A DNA stretch of 54,371 nt from Candidatus Bathyarchaeota archaeon (GCA_018397055.1 JAGTQS010000001.1:1-54371); one strand, 5' to 3'; counted from the stretch's first letter, positions 24,863 to 33,925 are shown. The notes: generated by a model not told the origin, from the sequence alone. Translations and numbers: made by a program.

Positions 24863-25921
24863 TTGATTGCTGAGCTGAGAAACGTTTCAAAGACCTATAA
24901 CGAAGTCGCAGCGTTAGACAACGTAAACCTCGAGATACGTGAGGGTGAAATCTTCGGTCTGCTTGGACCTAGCGGTTCAGGAAAAACGACGATTCTGAGA
25001 ATTTTAGCTTTGATCGAGAAACCTATAAGCGGTGAGGTGTACTTCAACGGAACAAAAGTCACAGAAAGGAACATTCAAGAGTTGCGGATGCAGACCACGA
25101 TGGTTTTTCAGAAGACAGCGGTCTTCAACACAACGGTTTATAACAACGTTGCTTACGGCTTAAAGCTGAGAAAAGTCGCTGAAGACACAATTAAGAAGCA
25201 GGTCAGCGATGTTCTAGACCTCGTTGGACTGCAAGGCTTCGAGAAGAGATACGCCAATCGCCTTTCCGGCGGAGAGCAGCAAAGAGTGGCTTTGGCAAGG
25301 GCTTTGGTTTTACGTACAAAACTTGTTTTACTAGACGAGCCGACTGCTAATCTTGACCCTAGAAACGCTGCTGTTATCGAGAATGTTATTGACAAGGCTA
25401 ACCACGAATTGGGGACAACGTTTGTTGTGGCAACTCACAACATTTTTCAGGCGAAAAGTCTTCCTCAACGGATCGCTTTGCTTAGGAACGGAAGGATAGA
25501 GCAGTCTGGAACCGCAGCTGAGGTTTTCTCAAGCCTTTCAAAAACCTTAGCTAGCTTCGCTGCTGTTGAGAACACGTTCGTGGGCGAAGCTAAATTTTCT
25601 GCAGGGGGCACGACTGTGGTGGAAATTGGAAACGGCGTCCAAATTGAGACAACAGCCCATGTTCAAGGTAAGGCTCAAGTCTTCATCGACCCAAGAGAGG
25701 TCATTGTTTCCAAGAAACCTTTTGCCTCAAGCGCGAGAAACGTCTTTAAATGCAGAATCGTCGAAATTGTGGACGCTGGAAAAGTCGTCAAAGTTAAAGT
25801 GGACATCAAGGGAAAACTGTTCACTGTTCAAATCACGAGGCGTTCGCTTGATGACTTGAAACTTCACGTTGGCTCAGATGTCTTCCTAACGTTCAAGGCC
25901 TCAAGCGTCCAAGCGATTTAA
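24863..25921 (+). CDS. tupC: tungstate ABC transporter ATP-binding protein
   Basis: This 352-residue ATPase has Walker A GPSGSGKTT near 35-43, signature LSGGEQQRVALARAL, Walker B LVLLDEPTANLDP and a switch His in VATHNIF. The C-terminal part from about 240 (VFIDPREVIVSKKPF to the end) is a TOBE-type domain, as in molybdate/tungstate ATPases, and could bind the oxyanion for regulation. Start is TTG 24863. It ends the tup operon. Confidence 0.92.
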   Translation: MIAELRNVSKTYNEVAALDNVNLEIREGEIFGLLGPSGSGKTTILRILALIEKPISGEVYFNGTKVTERNIQELRMQTTMVFQKTAVFNTTVYNNVAYGLKLRKVAEDTIKKQVSDVLDLVGLQGFEKRYANRLSGGEQQRVALARALVLRTKLVLLDEPTANLDPRNAAVIENVIDKANHELGTTFVVATHNIFQAKSLPQRIALLRNGRIEQSGTAAEVFSSLSKTLASFAAVENTFVGEAKFSAGGTTVVEIGNGVQIETTAHVQGKAQVFIDPREVIVSKKPFASSARNVFKCRIVEIVDAGKVVKVKVDIKGKLFTVQITRRSLDDLKLHVGSDVFLTFKASSVQAI

Positions 25922-26024
25922 GGCAAAGATAAACATTCAACTTTCAATATCTTTTTTAAACATTTTCGCGTTACAGCCTTTTTGTGCGGGATGGTTTTTC
26001 AAATATAGAATCTTGGAAAAAATC

Positions 26025-26033
26025 TTTTATACT
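26025..26033 (+). promoter_or_regulatory. TATA box upstream of the PH-ABC exporter
   Basis: TTTTATACT lies about 75 bases before the GTG start at 26104, in the 182-base gap after tupC. The distance implies a leader of some 45 bases carrying the GGAAGG SD. Confidence 0.4.
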
Positions 26034-26103
26034 GATTAGTTTAGCGAAAGCCTTAAAGATGAGAATTTCGTCTTTTGCAAGAATAATGCGGAAGGCTTGA
26101 AAT

Positions 26104-28275
26104 GTGATAGAGGAAGAGCTTCCTGAAAAGGTAGCTAGTCTGCTGAGTCCTGTTCTTCAAGAGAATGAAAAGGTCGTTTACTTCGTTTCAAGCGACATCG
26201 ATGAGAACGGAAAGTTCGGTGAAAGATGGCTGGTTCTCACAAAAGCTAAAGTCGTCACAGTTAACCCTGAAACCCAGCATGTTTTAACTGTTCCCTTGGC
26301 TTCAATTCGCTCTGCAGCCGTTAAGGACTACGTTGGTAACGCCGAGTTGCTTGTTGAAACAGGCGACGGAGAAAGATCGTTAATAAGGTTTTCGCGGGCT
26401 CAGATGGAGGAGTTCCACAACGCGGCGAAGCTGATAGACAAGGTTGCTAGGAAAGAGGTTAACTTGGAAGCTGTCGACGAGAATGCCCTCGAATACTTTC
26501 TTACGAAGAAGAACGGCTTCAAAAAAAGCCAGACGTTGAAGTGGCTTATGGGCCATTTGAGGCCTCATCTTCATTACACGGTTTTAGCGTTGGTTTTGTC
26601 CTTAATGATTACGGCGATTAGTCTTACGCCGCCTATTCTTACGAGGATGCTTATTGACGATGTTTTTGGAAACCGAAACGTGCAGGCGCTTTTCTTTGTT
26701 GTGACGGCTTTCATTTCTGTATATGCTGCTAATGCTGTTCTCGGTCCGGCTCAGAGTTACACGCTTAGCTACCTCGGTCAAAGGGTCATATACAACATTC
26801 GAATCCAGGTTTACGAGCACCTTCAGCAGCTTTCGCTGGGCTTCTATGACAGGATGAGCTCTGGGCGTGTAATGTCAAGAGTCACGGACGATGTGGGTAG
26901 AGTGCAATGGTTTCTCACTTGGGGCATGCAGACCCTCATCATTAGTGGCCTTCAGATCGTTGGAATTGGCGTAATTATTTTTTCGATGAACCCATACCTT
27001 GCAGCTTTCGCTTTGATTCCTGTCCCGATAACTGTGGTTGGAATAACGTTGTTCAGAAAGAAAAGCCACAAGATTTACCACAGGTCTTGGCGCAGGTGGG
27101 CGGATATTAGTTCGCTGCTGTGGGACACGATTCCAGGCGTGATAGTTGTGAAAACCTTTACGCAGGAAAAGTTTGAGATTAACCGTTTGATTGATAAGAT
27201 GAAGAAGTCGGTTGCTGCTAACCTTAGTATTACTAAGCTTCATATCGAGTTTTTCCCATTGATAGGCTTCTCTTTGTCCACAAGCTCAGCGATTATCTGG
27301 TGGGTGGGCGGCCAAGAGGTGCTTTCGGGAGCTGTGACCCTTGGCTCCCTGATTGCGTTCATTAACTATATGTGGATGTTTTACGGGCCGATTCAGACGA
27401 TCAGCCAGATTTTTGAGCCTCTTCAGCAAGCCATTACCTCAAGCGAGAGGGTTCTCGAGATCATGCAGGTTGAGCCGGAGATAAAGGATTCTCCTGACGC
27501 TGTGGAGTTCTCGTTTAAAGGCGCAATCACCCTGAAAAACGTGAGTTTCGGGTACAATCCGTACATTCCCGTTCTAAGCAACATTAACTTGGAGGTTAAG
27601 CCTGGAGAGAAAATTGGCATTGTCGGCCCGAGCGGTTCAGGGAAAACGTCTCTGACTAAGCTGCTTTTGCGGTTTTACGATCCAACTGAGGGAAGCATCG
27701 AGATCGACGGCGTAGACCTGAGAAAGATTAAAACCGCTTGTTTACGGTCCCAGATTGGGCTGGTTCTTCAGGATCCCTTGTTGTTTTACGGCTCAATTGC
27801 CTACAACATCGCCTATGGTCGCCAAGATGCGTCTTTGGATGAGATTATTGCCGCGGGGAAGGCTGCGAAGGTTCACGAGTTCGCGATGGAGCAGGCCTTG
27901 GCCTATGACACGAATGTTGGAGACAGGGGTTGGAGGCTTTCAGGCGGGGAGAGGCAGAGGGTTGCGATTGCGCGGGCTATTATCATGGAGCCTAAGATTC
28001 TCGTGTTGGATGAGGCTACTTCCTCGGTTGACACTTTAACGGAGAGGAAGATTCAGGAGGCGATGGACAATTTGGCGAAGGGGCGGACGACCATCATCAT
28101 CGCGCACAGGCTTTCTACTTTGCAGAACGCTGACCGCATAGTTGTCATGGATAAAGGCAGGGTTGTTGAGGTTGGAACCCACGAGGAGCTTATGAAGACT
28201 GGTGGGCTGTATAGTCAGCTCTATCAGGCTCAGTTCGCTGAGGAACAGAAGGTTGCGCAGATTCAGAGGAGATGA
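26104..28275 (+). CDS. ABC exporter with N-terminal PH-like domain
   Basis: This 723-residue half-transporter has, before the membrane domain, about 120 residues with a PH-like beta pattern (VVYFVSSDIDENGKFGERWLVLT, VPLASIRSAAVKDYVG, ERSLIRFSRAQMEEFHNAAKLID). The six-helix exporter domain spans roughly 150-440. The ATPase has Walker A GPSGSGKTS, signature LSGGERQRVAIARAI, and Walker B ILVLDEATSSVD. Start is GTG with GGAAGG eight bases upstream. It overlaps the DUF1854 gene by four bases (ATGA). The same pairing is known in bacteria near cyanophycin metabolism genes, but no such genes are here, so the substrate is open. Confidence 0.9.
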   Translation: MIEEELPEKVASLLSPVLQENEKVVYFVSSDIDENGKFGERWLVLTKAKVVTVNPETQHVLTVPLASIRSAAVKDYVGNAELLVETGDGERSLIRFSRAQMEEFHNAAKLIDKVARKEVNLEAVDENALEYFLTKKNGFKKSQTLKWLMGHLRPHLHYTVLALVLSLMITAISLTPPILTRMLIDDVFGNRNVQALFFVVTAFISVYAANAVLGPAQSYTLSYLGQRVIYNIRIQVYEHLQQLSLGFYDRMSSGRVMSRVTDDVGRVQWFLTWGMQTLIISGLQIVGIGVIIFSMNPYLAAFALIPVPITVVGITLFRKKSHKIYHRSWRRWADISSLLWDTIPGVIVVKTFTQEKFEINRLIDKMKKSVAANLSITKLHIEFFPLIGFSLSTSSAIIWWVGGQEVLSGAVTLGSLIAFINYMWMFYGPIQTISQIFEPLQQAITSSERVLEIMQVEPEIKDSPDAVEFSFKGAITLKNVSFGYNPYIPVLSNINLEVKPGEKIGIVGPSGSGKTSLTKLLLRFYDPTEGSIEIDGVDLRKIKTACLRSQIGLVLQDPLLFYGSIAYNIAYGRQDASLDEIIAAGKAAKVHEFAMEQALAYDTNVGDRGWRLSGGERQRVAIARAIIMEPKILVLDEATSSVDTLTERKIQEAMDNLAKGRTTIIIAHRLSTLQNADRIVVMDKGRVVEVGTHEELMKTGGLYSQLYQAQFAEEQKVAQIQRR

Positions 28276-28781
28276 AGAGGTTGCCGCTTGCCGATTTTCT
28301 AGGCCAACTTAACGTTCTTGACCCGAAGAAGGTGAAGGTTGTCTTTGAAGAGAAAGAGAACAGTTTAAAGCTGCATGTCGACGGGAAGATTTTGTGCAGC
28401 TTAGTCCCAGCGAAGCCTTTTCCAATAACGTCTCCTGAGTACATAATTTTCAGGGACAGTTACGGCGTGGATGTTTGTGTCATCCGAAACTTTAACGATC
28501 TTGACGGGGAATCTAAGAGGAACCTGCAGATCTTGCTGGATAGGATGTACTTTATTCCAAGGATCACTGCGATTCTCAAAATTGAAACAAGCGGTGACGA
28601 GTTCAAGTGGGAAACGGAGACTGACAAGGGTCCGAAGTCTTTCAGAACGCGGGGGCGGATGAGCATTATTCCCATGGGGAACAGGGTTATTGTGACGGAT
28701 GTTGATGACAACGTTTACGAGATTGACGACATATACAACCTTGACAGCAAGAGCAGAAGAGAGCTGGAGAGCACCATCTAA
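28272..28781 (+). CDS. DUF1854 family protein, partner of the ABC exporter
   Basis: This 169-residue soluble protein has the DUF1854 pattern: central IIFRDSYGVDVCVIRNFNDLDGESKRNLQILLDR, then FIPRITAILKIE, GPKSFRTRGR and a closing DVDDNVYEIDDIYNLDSKSRRELE. The function is unknown. The start overlaps the exporter's stop (ATGA), which argues for a stoichiometric complex or coupled regulation. A T6 run just after the gene (GGCTTTTTT, about 28792-28798) probably ends the operon. Confidence 0.88.
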   Translation: MKRLPLADFLGQLNVLDPKKVKVVFEEKENSLKLHVDGKILCSLVPAKPFPITSPEYIIFRDSYGVDVCVIRNFNDLDGESKRNLQILLDRMYFIPRITAILKIETSGDEFKWETETDKGPKSFRTRGRMSIIPMGNRVIVTDVDDNVYEIDDIYNLDSKSRRELESTI

Positions 28782-28852
28782 AGGTTTCAGGCTTTTTTAA
28801 ACGCAGCCTAGGGAGGGCTTAAATAGATTTTATGCGTTTTCCAAATTGGTAG

Positions 28853-30148
28853 GTGAACAAGTTGCCCGGCGTCGTTGTTGTTGGAACCCAGTGGGGCGAT
28901 GAGGCTAAAGGTAAGGTTACAGACTTCCTAGCTGAGAAGGCTGACTGCGTGGTTAGGTTTAACGGTGGAGCAAACGCAGGCCACACTGTTGTTGTCGACG
29001 GAAAGGTTTACAAGCTTCGACTTGTGCCATCAGGCGTTTTTCACGGCAAGAGGCTTTACATCGGCAACGGCGTTGTTGTTGACCCCGAGATCTTGGTTCA
29101 AGAGTTGAATACCTTGAAAAAAGAAGGCTTTAAGCCTGACCTCCGCATCAGCGACCGGGCTCATGTTGTTTTTGGGTTTCACAAGGTTATTGATGGGCTT
29201 CAGGAACGGTTAAAAGGCAACCTTCGAGCGGGCACAACTATGATGGGCATCGGGCCTGTCTATTCAGATAAGGCTGCTAGGTTCGGAATTCGGGTTGCGG
29301 ATCTCCTAGACAGAGACGTGTTAGAGTGGAAGCTGAACTTGCTTGTTGACCTGGCTCAGAGGCTTATAAGAGACGTTTACGGCGGAGACCAAGTTCTCGA
29401 TAAGAAGCAGATCATGCAGCAGGCCTTAGGTTTCGGCGAATCCATTGCGGGTTCCGTTTGCGACGTTTCAGCTGAGGTTAACATGGCCTTAGACAGGGGC
29501 GAAACTGTTCTTTTCGAGGGTGCTCAGGGAACTCTGCTTGACTTGGATCATGGACTTTACCCTTACGGTTCGTCGAGCAGCACGGTTGCCGGGGGCGCAT
29601 GCACTGGTGCAGGTGTTGGGCCAACTAGGATTGACGAGGTTCTCGGTGTTGTGAAGGCTTATACTTCGAGGGTTGGCGCAGGTCCGGTTCCAACTGAGCT
29701 CACTGACGCCGTTGGTGAGAGGATTAGGAGTGTTGGGCACGAGTTCGGCACGGCGACAGGTAGGCCTAGGAGGTGCGGCTGGCTGGACCTTGTTCCCGTG
29801 AAGTACTCTGTCAGGATAAGCGGGGTTTCGAAGCTCGTTGTGACGAAGCTCGACGTCTTAAGTGGCATCAATCCGCTAAAGATTTGCGTAGGCTACGAGG
29901 CTGACGGCAGAAGGCTGGACTCTGTCCCGGCGAGCTTAAGTCTTTTCGAAAAGTGCAAGCCTGTCTACGAGGAGATGGAGGGCTGGTCTGAACAAGTCAA
30001 CTGGCAAAGAGCCGTCAAGGAAGGCTATAGCGGGTTGCCGAGGCAGGCGAGGGCTTACCTTGAAAGAATAGAGGACCACGTAGGCTTACCCATAACAGTC
30101 ATCTCAGTTGGACCAGAAAGAAAAGACACAATAATAATCAACCAATAA
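28853..30148 (+). CDS. purA: adenylosuccinate synthetase
   Basis: This 431-residue enzyme makes adenylosuccinate from IMP, GTP and aspartate, the committed step to AMP. It has GTQWGDEAKGK (GTP loop, catalytic Asp), NGGANAGHTVV (catalytic His), FEGAQGTLLDLDHG, and ATGRPRRCGWLD. GTG at 28853 is taken as start; TTG at 28862, five bases after AGGTGA, is equally likely and removes three residues. A CTTAAATAG TATA element at 28818-28826 lies about 30 bases upstream. An oligo-T run follows at 30164-30170. Confidence 0.96.
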   Translation: MNKLPGVVVVGTQWGDEAKGKVTDFLAEKADCVVRFNGGANAGHTVVVDGKVYKLRLVPSGVFHGKRLYIGNGVVVDPEILVQELNTLKKEGFKPDLRISDRAHVVFGFHKVIDGLQERLKGNLRAGTTMMGIGPVYSDKAARFGIRVADLLDRDVLEWKLNLLVDLAQRLIRDVYGGDQVLDKKQIMQQALGFGESIAGSVCDVSAEVNMALDRGETVLFEGAQGTLLDLDHGLYPYGSSSSTVAGGACTGAGVGPTRIDEVLGVVKAYTSRVGAGPVPTELTDAVGERIRSVGHEFGTATGRPRRCGWLDLVPVKYSVRISGVSKLVVTKLDVLSGINPLKICVGYEADGRRLDSVPASLSLFEKCKPVYEEMEGWSEQVNWQRAVKEGYSGLPRQARAYLERIEDHVGLPITVISVGPERKDTIIINQ

Positions 30149-30163
30149 CGGCTTCATCCACCA

Positions 30164-30170
30164 TTTTTTT
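30164..30170 (+). terminator. oligo-T terminator after purA
   Basis: Seven T residues sit 15 bases beyond the purA stop, without a strong stem. Archaeal RNA polymerase terminates on such runs, helped by aCPSF1. Confidence 0.5.
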
Positions 30171-30200
30171 CCTCAGCTCAGTGCGTGCCGAATTTTTATC

Positions 30201-30362
30201 TTTATATAGGTGCTATGGATTCGCTGTGGAAATGTGGATTTAACGAAAACACCTTCATAAACGAACTTTTAATTCAGTATTGCAAGAAAAAAAGTTGAGG
30301 ACTTCGTATCTAAAACTGAAACCCCGTCCAAAGGCATGAGTGGTTTAATGATTTTTATTTTT
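30201..30362 (+). other. orphan promoter and short transcript candidate between convergent genes
   Basis: A strong TATA box TTTATATA at 30201-30208 points right but no gene lies in that direction before the convergent radical SAM gene ends at 30363. Initiation would fall near 30230, and a T-rich run (ATTTTTATTTTTTTATG) at about 30350-30365 could end a transcript of some 120-130 bases. A 27-codon frame begins at ATG 30215, but this lies before the expected start of transcription. A small non-coding RNA is possible; no known family is recognised. Confidence 0.3.
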
Positions 30363-31481
30363 TTATGTGATTTGGAGTAGGTGAGTGTTTCCTATGTTGA
30401 CGTTTTTTAGGTGTTTTTTGGCTGTTTTAAGCGTTTCTGCGGCTTGTTTCCGGCTTGTTGTCGGCAGATCCTTCATCATGTACTGCGGGTAGTAGGCTAA
30501 CAGCGTGTACGGAATTCTTGGGTCTACGCTTGCGATGAACTTTGAGATGTTTTCCACCTCCTCCACATCTACGTAGCCTGGAACCAGCAGTGTGCTTGCG
30601 GTCAGCACCGGCACTTCTGGGCGCCTGTTGAACCATTTTTCGCCGATGACTCTGAAGTTTTCGAGGCAAGTCTTGTTGGAGGCTCCACAGAGCGCCTTGT
30701 AGAGGTTTTCGTCAAAGGCTTTCAGGTCAAACTTCACCACGCCGCCGCTGACGAACGACAACTCAGCAGCCTTCAGAGCATAGTCTCCACGCATGCGCCC
30801 ATTTGTCTCCCAGCAGATCCTCAAAATCCGCTTAGTCTCAGCCGCCCCTTCCAAAGCTAGCTCACTTGTTTTTAATGCGTGAGGCATCTGAACCGAAGGG
30901 TCCCCGCCGAAAAAGCAGATGCACGAGACGTTGTGGTTCACCTTGCTGGCTAGCTCTTCCACGCTCAGAACAGGCTTGAGGCTTTGAGAAAGACGTTTGT
31001 AGTGCCAGTTCTGACAGAAAAGGCAGTCAAGGCTGCAGGCGCCGTAAAAGACAGCGAGGTTCACGTAGCCAATCTCGGCAGAAGGCCTATAGGCATACCT
31101 TGGAAACCCGGAGCCTGTGCAGCCTGGACAGAACCACCATGCCACGCAGTTGGTTGGAAGACCGTCGTAGTACCACTCAAGCACGCCGCCGTCAGGCATT
31201 CCTCCAACCCTACGCAGCTGACCGTCAACGTTGAAAACCAAGCCGCAGAACCCTTTGCCGCCACGTTCAATCCTGCAGTTGTTCGGGCATAAACCGCACG
31301 GTATGCCGTCTGACGCTTGGGGAGGCTTAGCGGGCAGTCCAAACCTGCTTCTGCTCTCAGCGTGCTTGGCGCTTGTCACGTCAAGAGCTCTTTCAGGTTT
31401 TTCTCTTATGCATTTCAAACAGGCATCTAAGCCGCTGGAAATTGTGGAGCCCTGTTCTCCGCAGACTTCGCATCTACCCAT
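30363..31481 (-). CDS. radical SAM protein (pyruvate-formate lyase activating enzyme-like)
   Basis: This 372-residue protein has the cluster motif CSLDCLFC (CxxxCxxC) after YVNLAVFYGA, at about residue 145. Before it lie an N-terminal zinc-like pair (CEVCG...CLKC) and a second Cys group (CGLCPNNCRIE...GFCG). These resemble the AmmeMemoRadiSam and PflA-like archaeal family, which modify proteins or small molecules with a 5'-deoxyadenosyl radical. Target unknown. ATG 31481 (MGRCEVCG) is chosen over a TTG at 31577, which would overlap the upstream PIN gene by 23 bases. Confidence 0.85.
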   Translation of the reverse strand: MGRCEVCGEQGSTISSGLDACLKCIREKPERALDVTSAKHAESRSRFGLPAKPPQASDGIPCGLCPNNCRIERGGKGFCGLVFNVDGQLRRVGGMPDGGVLEWYYDGLPTNCVAWWFCPGCTGSGFPRYAYRPSAEIGYVNLAVFYGACSLDCLFCQNWHYKRLSQSLKPVLSVEELASKVNHNVSCICFFGGDPSVQMPHALKTSELALEGAAETKRILRICWETNGRMRGDYALKAAELSFVSGGVVKFDLKAFDENLYKALCGASNKTCLENFRVIGEKWFNRRPEVPVLTASTLLVPGYVDVEEVENISKFIASVDPRIPYTLLAYYPQYMMKDLPTTSRKQAAETLKTAKKHLKNVNIGNTHLLQIT

Positions 31482-31554
31482 CTGCCAGCTACCGAAAAAA
31501 CAATGCGTAAGGACAGATTTAGTTGTTTCCCAAAGACTAGACTTGGTTAACAGC

Positions 31555-31959
31555 TTATCGAGGAACTTGTCCGTCAATTTCTAGATGAGACCTTTGTCGG
31601 ACGTAGACAGCGGGAACCTTGGCTTTTCTAAGCCTTCTTCTGAGAACAGCGTCGTTCGTGGCAACTACGCATCCTTCCAATTCGGCAAATCTCAGAACAA
31701 CGTCGTCGCAGCTCTCATTAAGAAACGTCTCAACATACCACTCTGCGCACTTTTTAGCCAATTCAAGAGCGGCCAAGGCCTGCTTAGCCACCTTTGAAGA
31801 GCCACTTCTTGCAAGGCCTTCCAGCTCCGTTATTGTTGTCGATAGAACAACGGGCTCAGCTTTTCCAAGAAGCCTTTCAAGCTCCGAGAAAATGTCGATT
31901 TTGAACTGAAATGGAACAAGAAGAAAGTTCGAGTCAAGAATAACCTTAACCAACTTCAA
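31555..31959 (-). CDS. PIN domain nuclease (FCF1/UTP24-like, PIN_9)
   Basis: This 134-residue single PIN domain starts KVILDSNFLLVPFQFKIDIFSELERLL, typical of the archaeal FCF1-like group. It continues with TTITELEGLA and a late acidic site VVATNDAVLRRRLRKA. Eukaryotic FCF1/UTP24 cuts pre-rRNA; an archaeal rRNA-processing role is inferred. Its TTG start overlaps the pdxA stop (TTGA), so the two are coupled. It is not a VapC toxin by pattern and has no antitoxin beside it. Confidence 0.85.
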   Translation of the reverse strand: MKLVKVILDSNFLLVPFQFKIDIFSELERLLGKAEPVVLSTTITELEGLARSGSSKVAKQALAALELAKKCAEWYVETFLNESCDDVVLRFAELEGCVVATNDAVLRRRLRKAKVPAVYVRQRSHLEIDGQVPR

Positions 31960-32963
31960 GCCCCACGTCTTCCAGCAACCATCGCCGCTGCGAGCTTAAC
32001 AGCCTCCTCCAAACTTCGAGAGTCGGCCACGCCTTTCCCCGCAATATCGTAGGCGGTGCCGTGATCCACGGAGGTTCGGAGAAAAGGAAGCCCAAAAGTC
32101 ACGCTGACTGTACCGTAAAAGTCAACGGTCTTCGCGGCAATATGTCCCTGATCGTGGTACAGAGACAAAACCGCGTCGTAACGGCTCTCTAAGGCCTTGA
32201 CAAACACGGTGTCCGCAGGAACAGGACCAACCACATTCAAGCCCTTGGCCTTCAGCTCTTCAACAGCTGGAACAATCTCTTGAGCCTCTTCGCTTCCCAC
32301 AAGGCCTTCGTCGCTGGCGTGAGGATTTAAAGCTGCAACCGCAACCAAAGGCCGCTTTACGCCGATCTTCTCGAGCTCAGATGCAACGCGGATAACGGCC
32401 TCAACAATCCGCTCCTTCTTAACCGCCTGAATCGCCTCAACCAAAGGCAGATGCCTCGTCAAAAAGAAGATCCTTACGCCTCTAACCCAAAACATAGTTA
32501 AAGGATCCGTAACACCGCAAAACGCCGCTAACATCTCCGTATGGCCAATGTAAGGACTTCCAGCCAAATTCACAGCCTTCTTGTTAATCGGTCCAGTGGC
32601 AACCGCGTCAACCCGTCCGGTGAGAGCAAGATCTGCCGCCTTCCTGATGTATTCGATTGACGCCCTACCAGCCTCAGCTGAAACCCTACCAGTTTCAAAG
32701 GAATCCAAATCAACGTTTTTCATATCAACAACATCGATTACTCCAAGCCTGCCCACAGCCCCTATAGGATCAACCACAACATTGAATTCCGCCCTAAGAC
32801 TCAACTGCCGAGCTGTTCTCTGAAGAAGGCCTAAGTCTCCAATCAAAAGAGGCGTACAAACGCTTTGAACCTCAGGCTTCAAAAGCGCCTTAACAGCAAT
32901 CTCAGGACCAACACCAGCAGGGTCACCCATCGTAACAGCAACAATCGGCTTACAAACAGTCAA
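31956..32963 (-). CDS. pdxA: PdxA/4-hydroxythreonine-4-phosphate dehydrogenase family protein
   Basis: This 335-residue NAD(P)-dependent dehydrogenase has PIVAVTMGDPAGVGPEIA at the start, ATGPINKKAVN, the metal-binding GHTEM, LNPHASDEG, LYHDQGHIAAK, and FLRTSVDHGTAYDIAG. In bacteria PdxA makes vitamin B6 precursors; archaea usually use PdxS/PdxT. PdxA relatives also act on phosphorylated sugar acids or erythronate-type substrates, so the true role may be catabolic. The start is the last of three TTG codons, seven bases after GGAGG in the overlap with thrB's downstream region. Confidence 0.87.
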   Translation of the reverse strand: MTVCKPIVAVTMGDPAGVGPEIAVKALLKPEVQSVCTPLLIGDLGLLQRTARQLSLRAEFNVVVDPIGAVGRLGVIDVVDMKNVDLDSFETGRVSAEAGRASIEYIRKAADLALTGRVDAVATGPINKKAVNLAGSPYIGHTEMLAAFCGVTDPLTMFWVRGVRIFFLTRHLPLVEAIQAVKKERIVEAVIRVASELEKIGVKRPLVAVAALNPHASDEGLVGSEEAQEIVPAVEELKAKGLNVVGPVPADTVFVKALESRYDAVLSLYHDQGHIAAKTVDFYGTVSVTFGLPFLRTSVDHGTAYDIAGKGVADSRSLEEAVKLAAAMVAGRRGA

Positions 32964-32986
32964 CAACAAACCTCCATACTTAAAGA

Positions 32987-33925
32987 CTAAACTTTGACCA
33001 CACCTGTCAAAGAAGGCCTTGTACAGCACGCTTGGCACCCTATGCCTTCCGTCTCGAAAGCCTCCTTCATCGCTGAGGCCACAACGTCAATTGACGTTTT
33101 CGCAGAGTCCACAACAGCTATGACTGCTGGACCAGCACCGCTAATGGCGACTCCAACAGCACCAGCCTTAAACGCGGCTTTTTTCACAGCGACAAAGCCT
33201 GGTATAAGCTGCTTCCTCGCAGGCTCAACAATCAGGTCAGTCATGCCTCGCCCAATCATCTCAACGTCGCTAAGGTGAAAACCAGCGACAACAGAAGCAG
33301 CGTTCCGAACGTTAGCCACAGCATCCAAAAAACCCACGGATCTTGGAAGAACAGCTCTCGCCTTAGCAGTCTTGTTTTCAGGGGTCTCAATAAGAGGCAA
33401 AGCTAGAGCTACCTCCAAGTTTCGTGGAGGATTCAAACGGACCACAAACAGCTCGTCGCCCCAGTTTTGAACAATTGTGAACCCCCCATAAACAGAGGCT
33501 GCCACGTTGTCAGCGTGGCTTGCGCCTGCAGCCGCCACCTCACCCAACGCCGCCGCCTTAACAACCTCGTTTTTGGACAGCCCAAGACCGAGCAGCTCGT
33601 TCAATGCAACTGCGCATGCCGCTGCGGTGGCTCCGCTGCTTCCAAGCCCCATCTTCAAGGGTATGCCCTTTTCCACAAGAATTCTTATGGCCACACGACG
33701 GTTCGCGACAAGAGTCTTGGCGACAAGCCCAGCTGTGTTCCTGTCTGGGGCGGTTGGGATTCCTTCAGCTCCAAGTCCCTTGTACTCAACGGTTATGCCA
33801 GTGTCTGCGTCGATTATCTCCGCTGTTAAGGTGTCGTGGAACGCCTCTAACGCTAGGCCGAAAACATCGAAGCCTGAGCCGAGGTTAGCTGAGCTACACG
33901 GCGCTTTGACCTTGATTTTGTTCAT
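32987..33925 (-). CDS. thrB: homoserine kinase
   Basis: This 312-residue GHMP kinase starts MNKIKVKAPCSSANLGSGFDVFGLAL, the ThrB signature, and has the ATP loop PLKMGLGSSGATAAACAVALN. A late GVAISGAGPAVIAVV matches the C-terminal motif. It phosphorylates homoserine on the way to threonine. ATG 33925 is chosen as the family's normal start; an upstream ATG at 33967 would add a KRNRKSKQNQ leader that is not typical. It is followed closely by pdxA on the same strand. Confidence 0.93.
   Translation of the reverse strand: MNKIKVKAPCSSANLGSGFDVFGLALEAFHDTLTAEIIDADTGITVEYKGLGAEGIPTAPDRNTAGLVAKTLVANRRVAIRILVEKGIPLKMGLGSSGATAAACAVALNELLGLGLSKNEVVKAAALGEVAAAGASHADNVAASVYGGFTIVQNWGDELFVVRLNPPRNLEVALALPLIETPENKTAKARAVLPRSVGFLDAVANVRNAASVVAGFHLSDVEMIGRGMTDLIVEPARKQLIPGFVAVKKAAFKAGAVGVAISGAGPAVIAVVDSAKTSIDVVASAMKEAFETEGIGCQACCTRPSLTGVVKV

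Noticed and set aside
30215..30298. A 27-codon small protein gene
   Set aside because: The ATG lies only about seven bases after the TATA box, before the expected transcription start, and no SD is present.
31555..31959. VapC toxin call for the PIN protein
   Set aside because: The N-terminal pattern fits the FCF1-like group, and it is coupled to pdxA rather than to an antitoxin.
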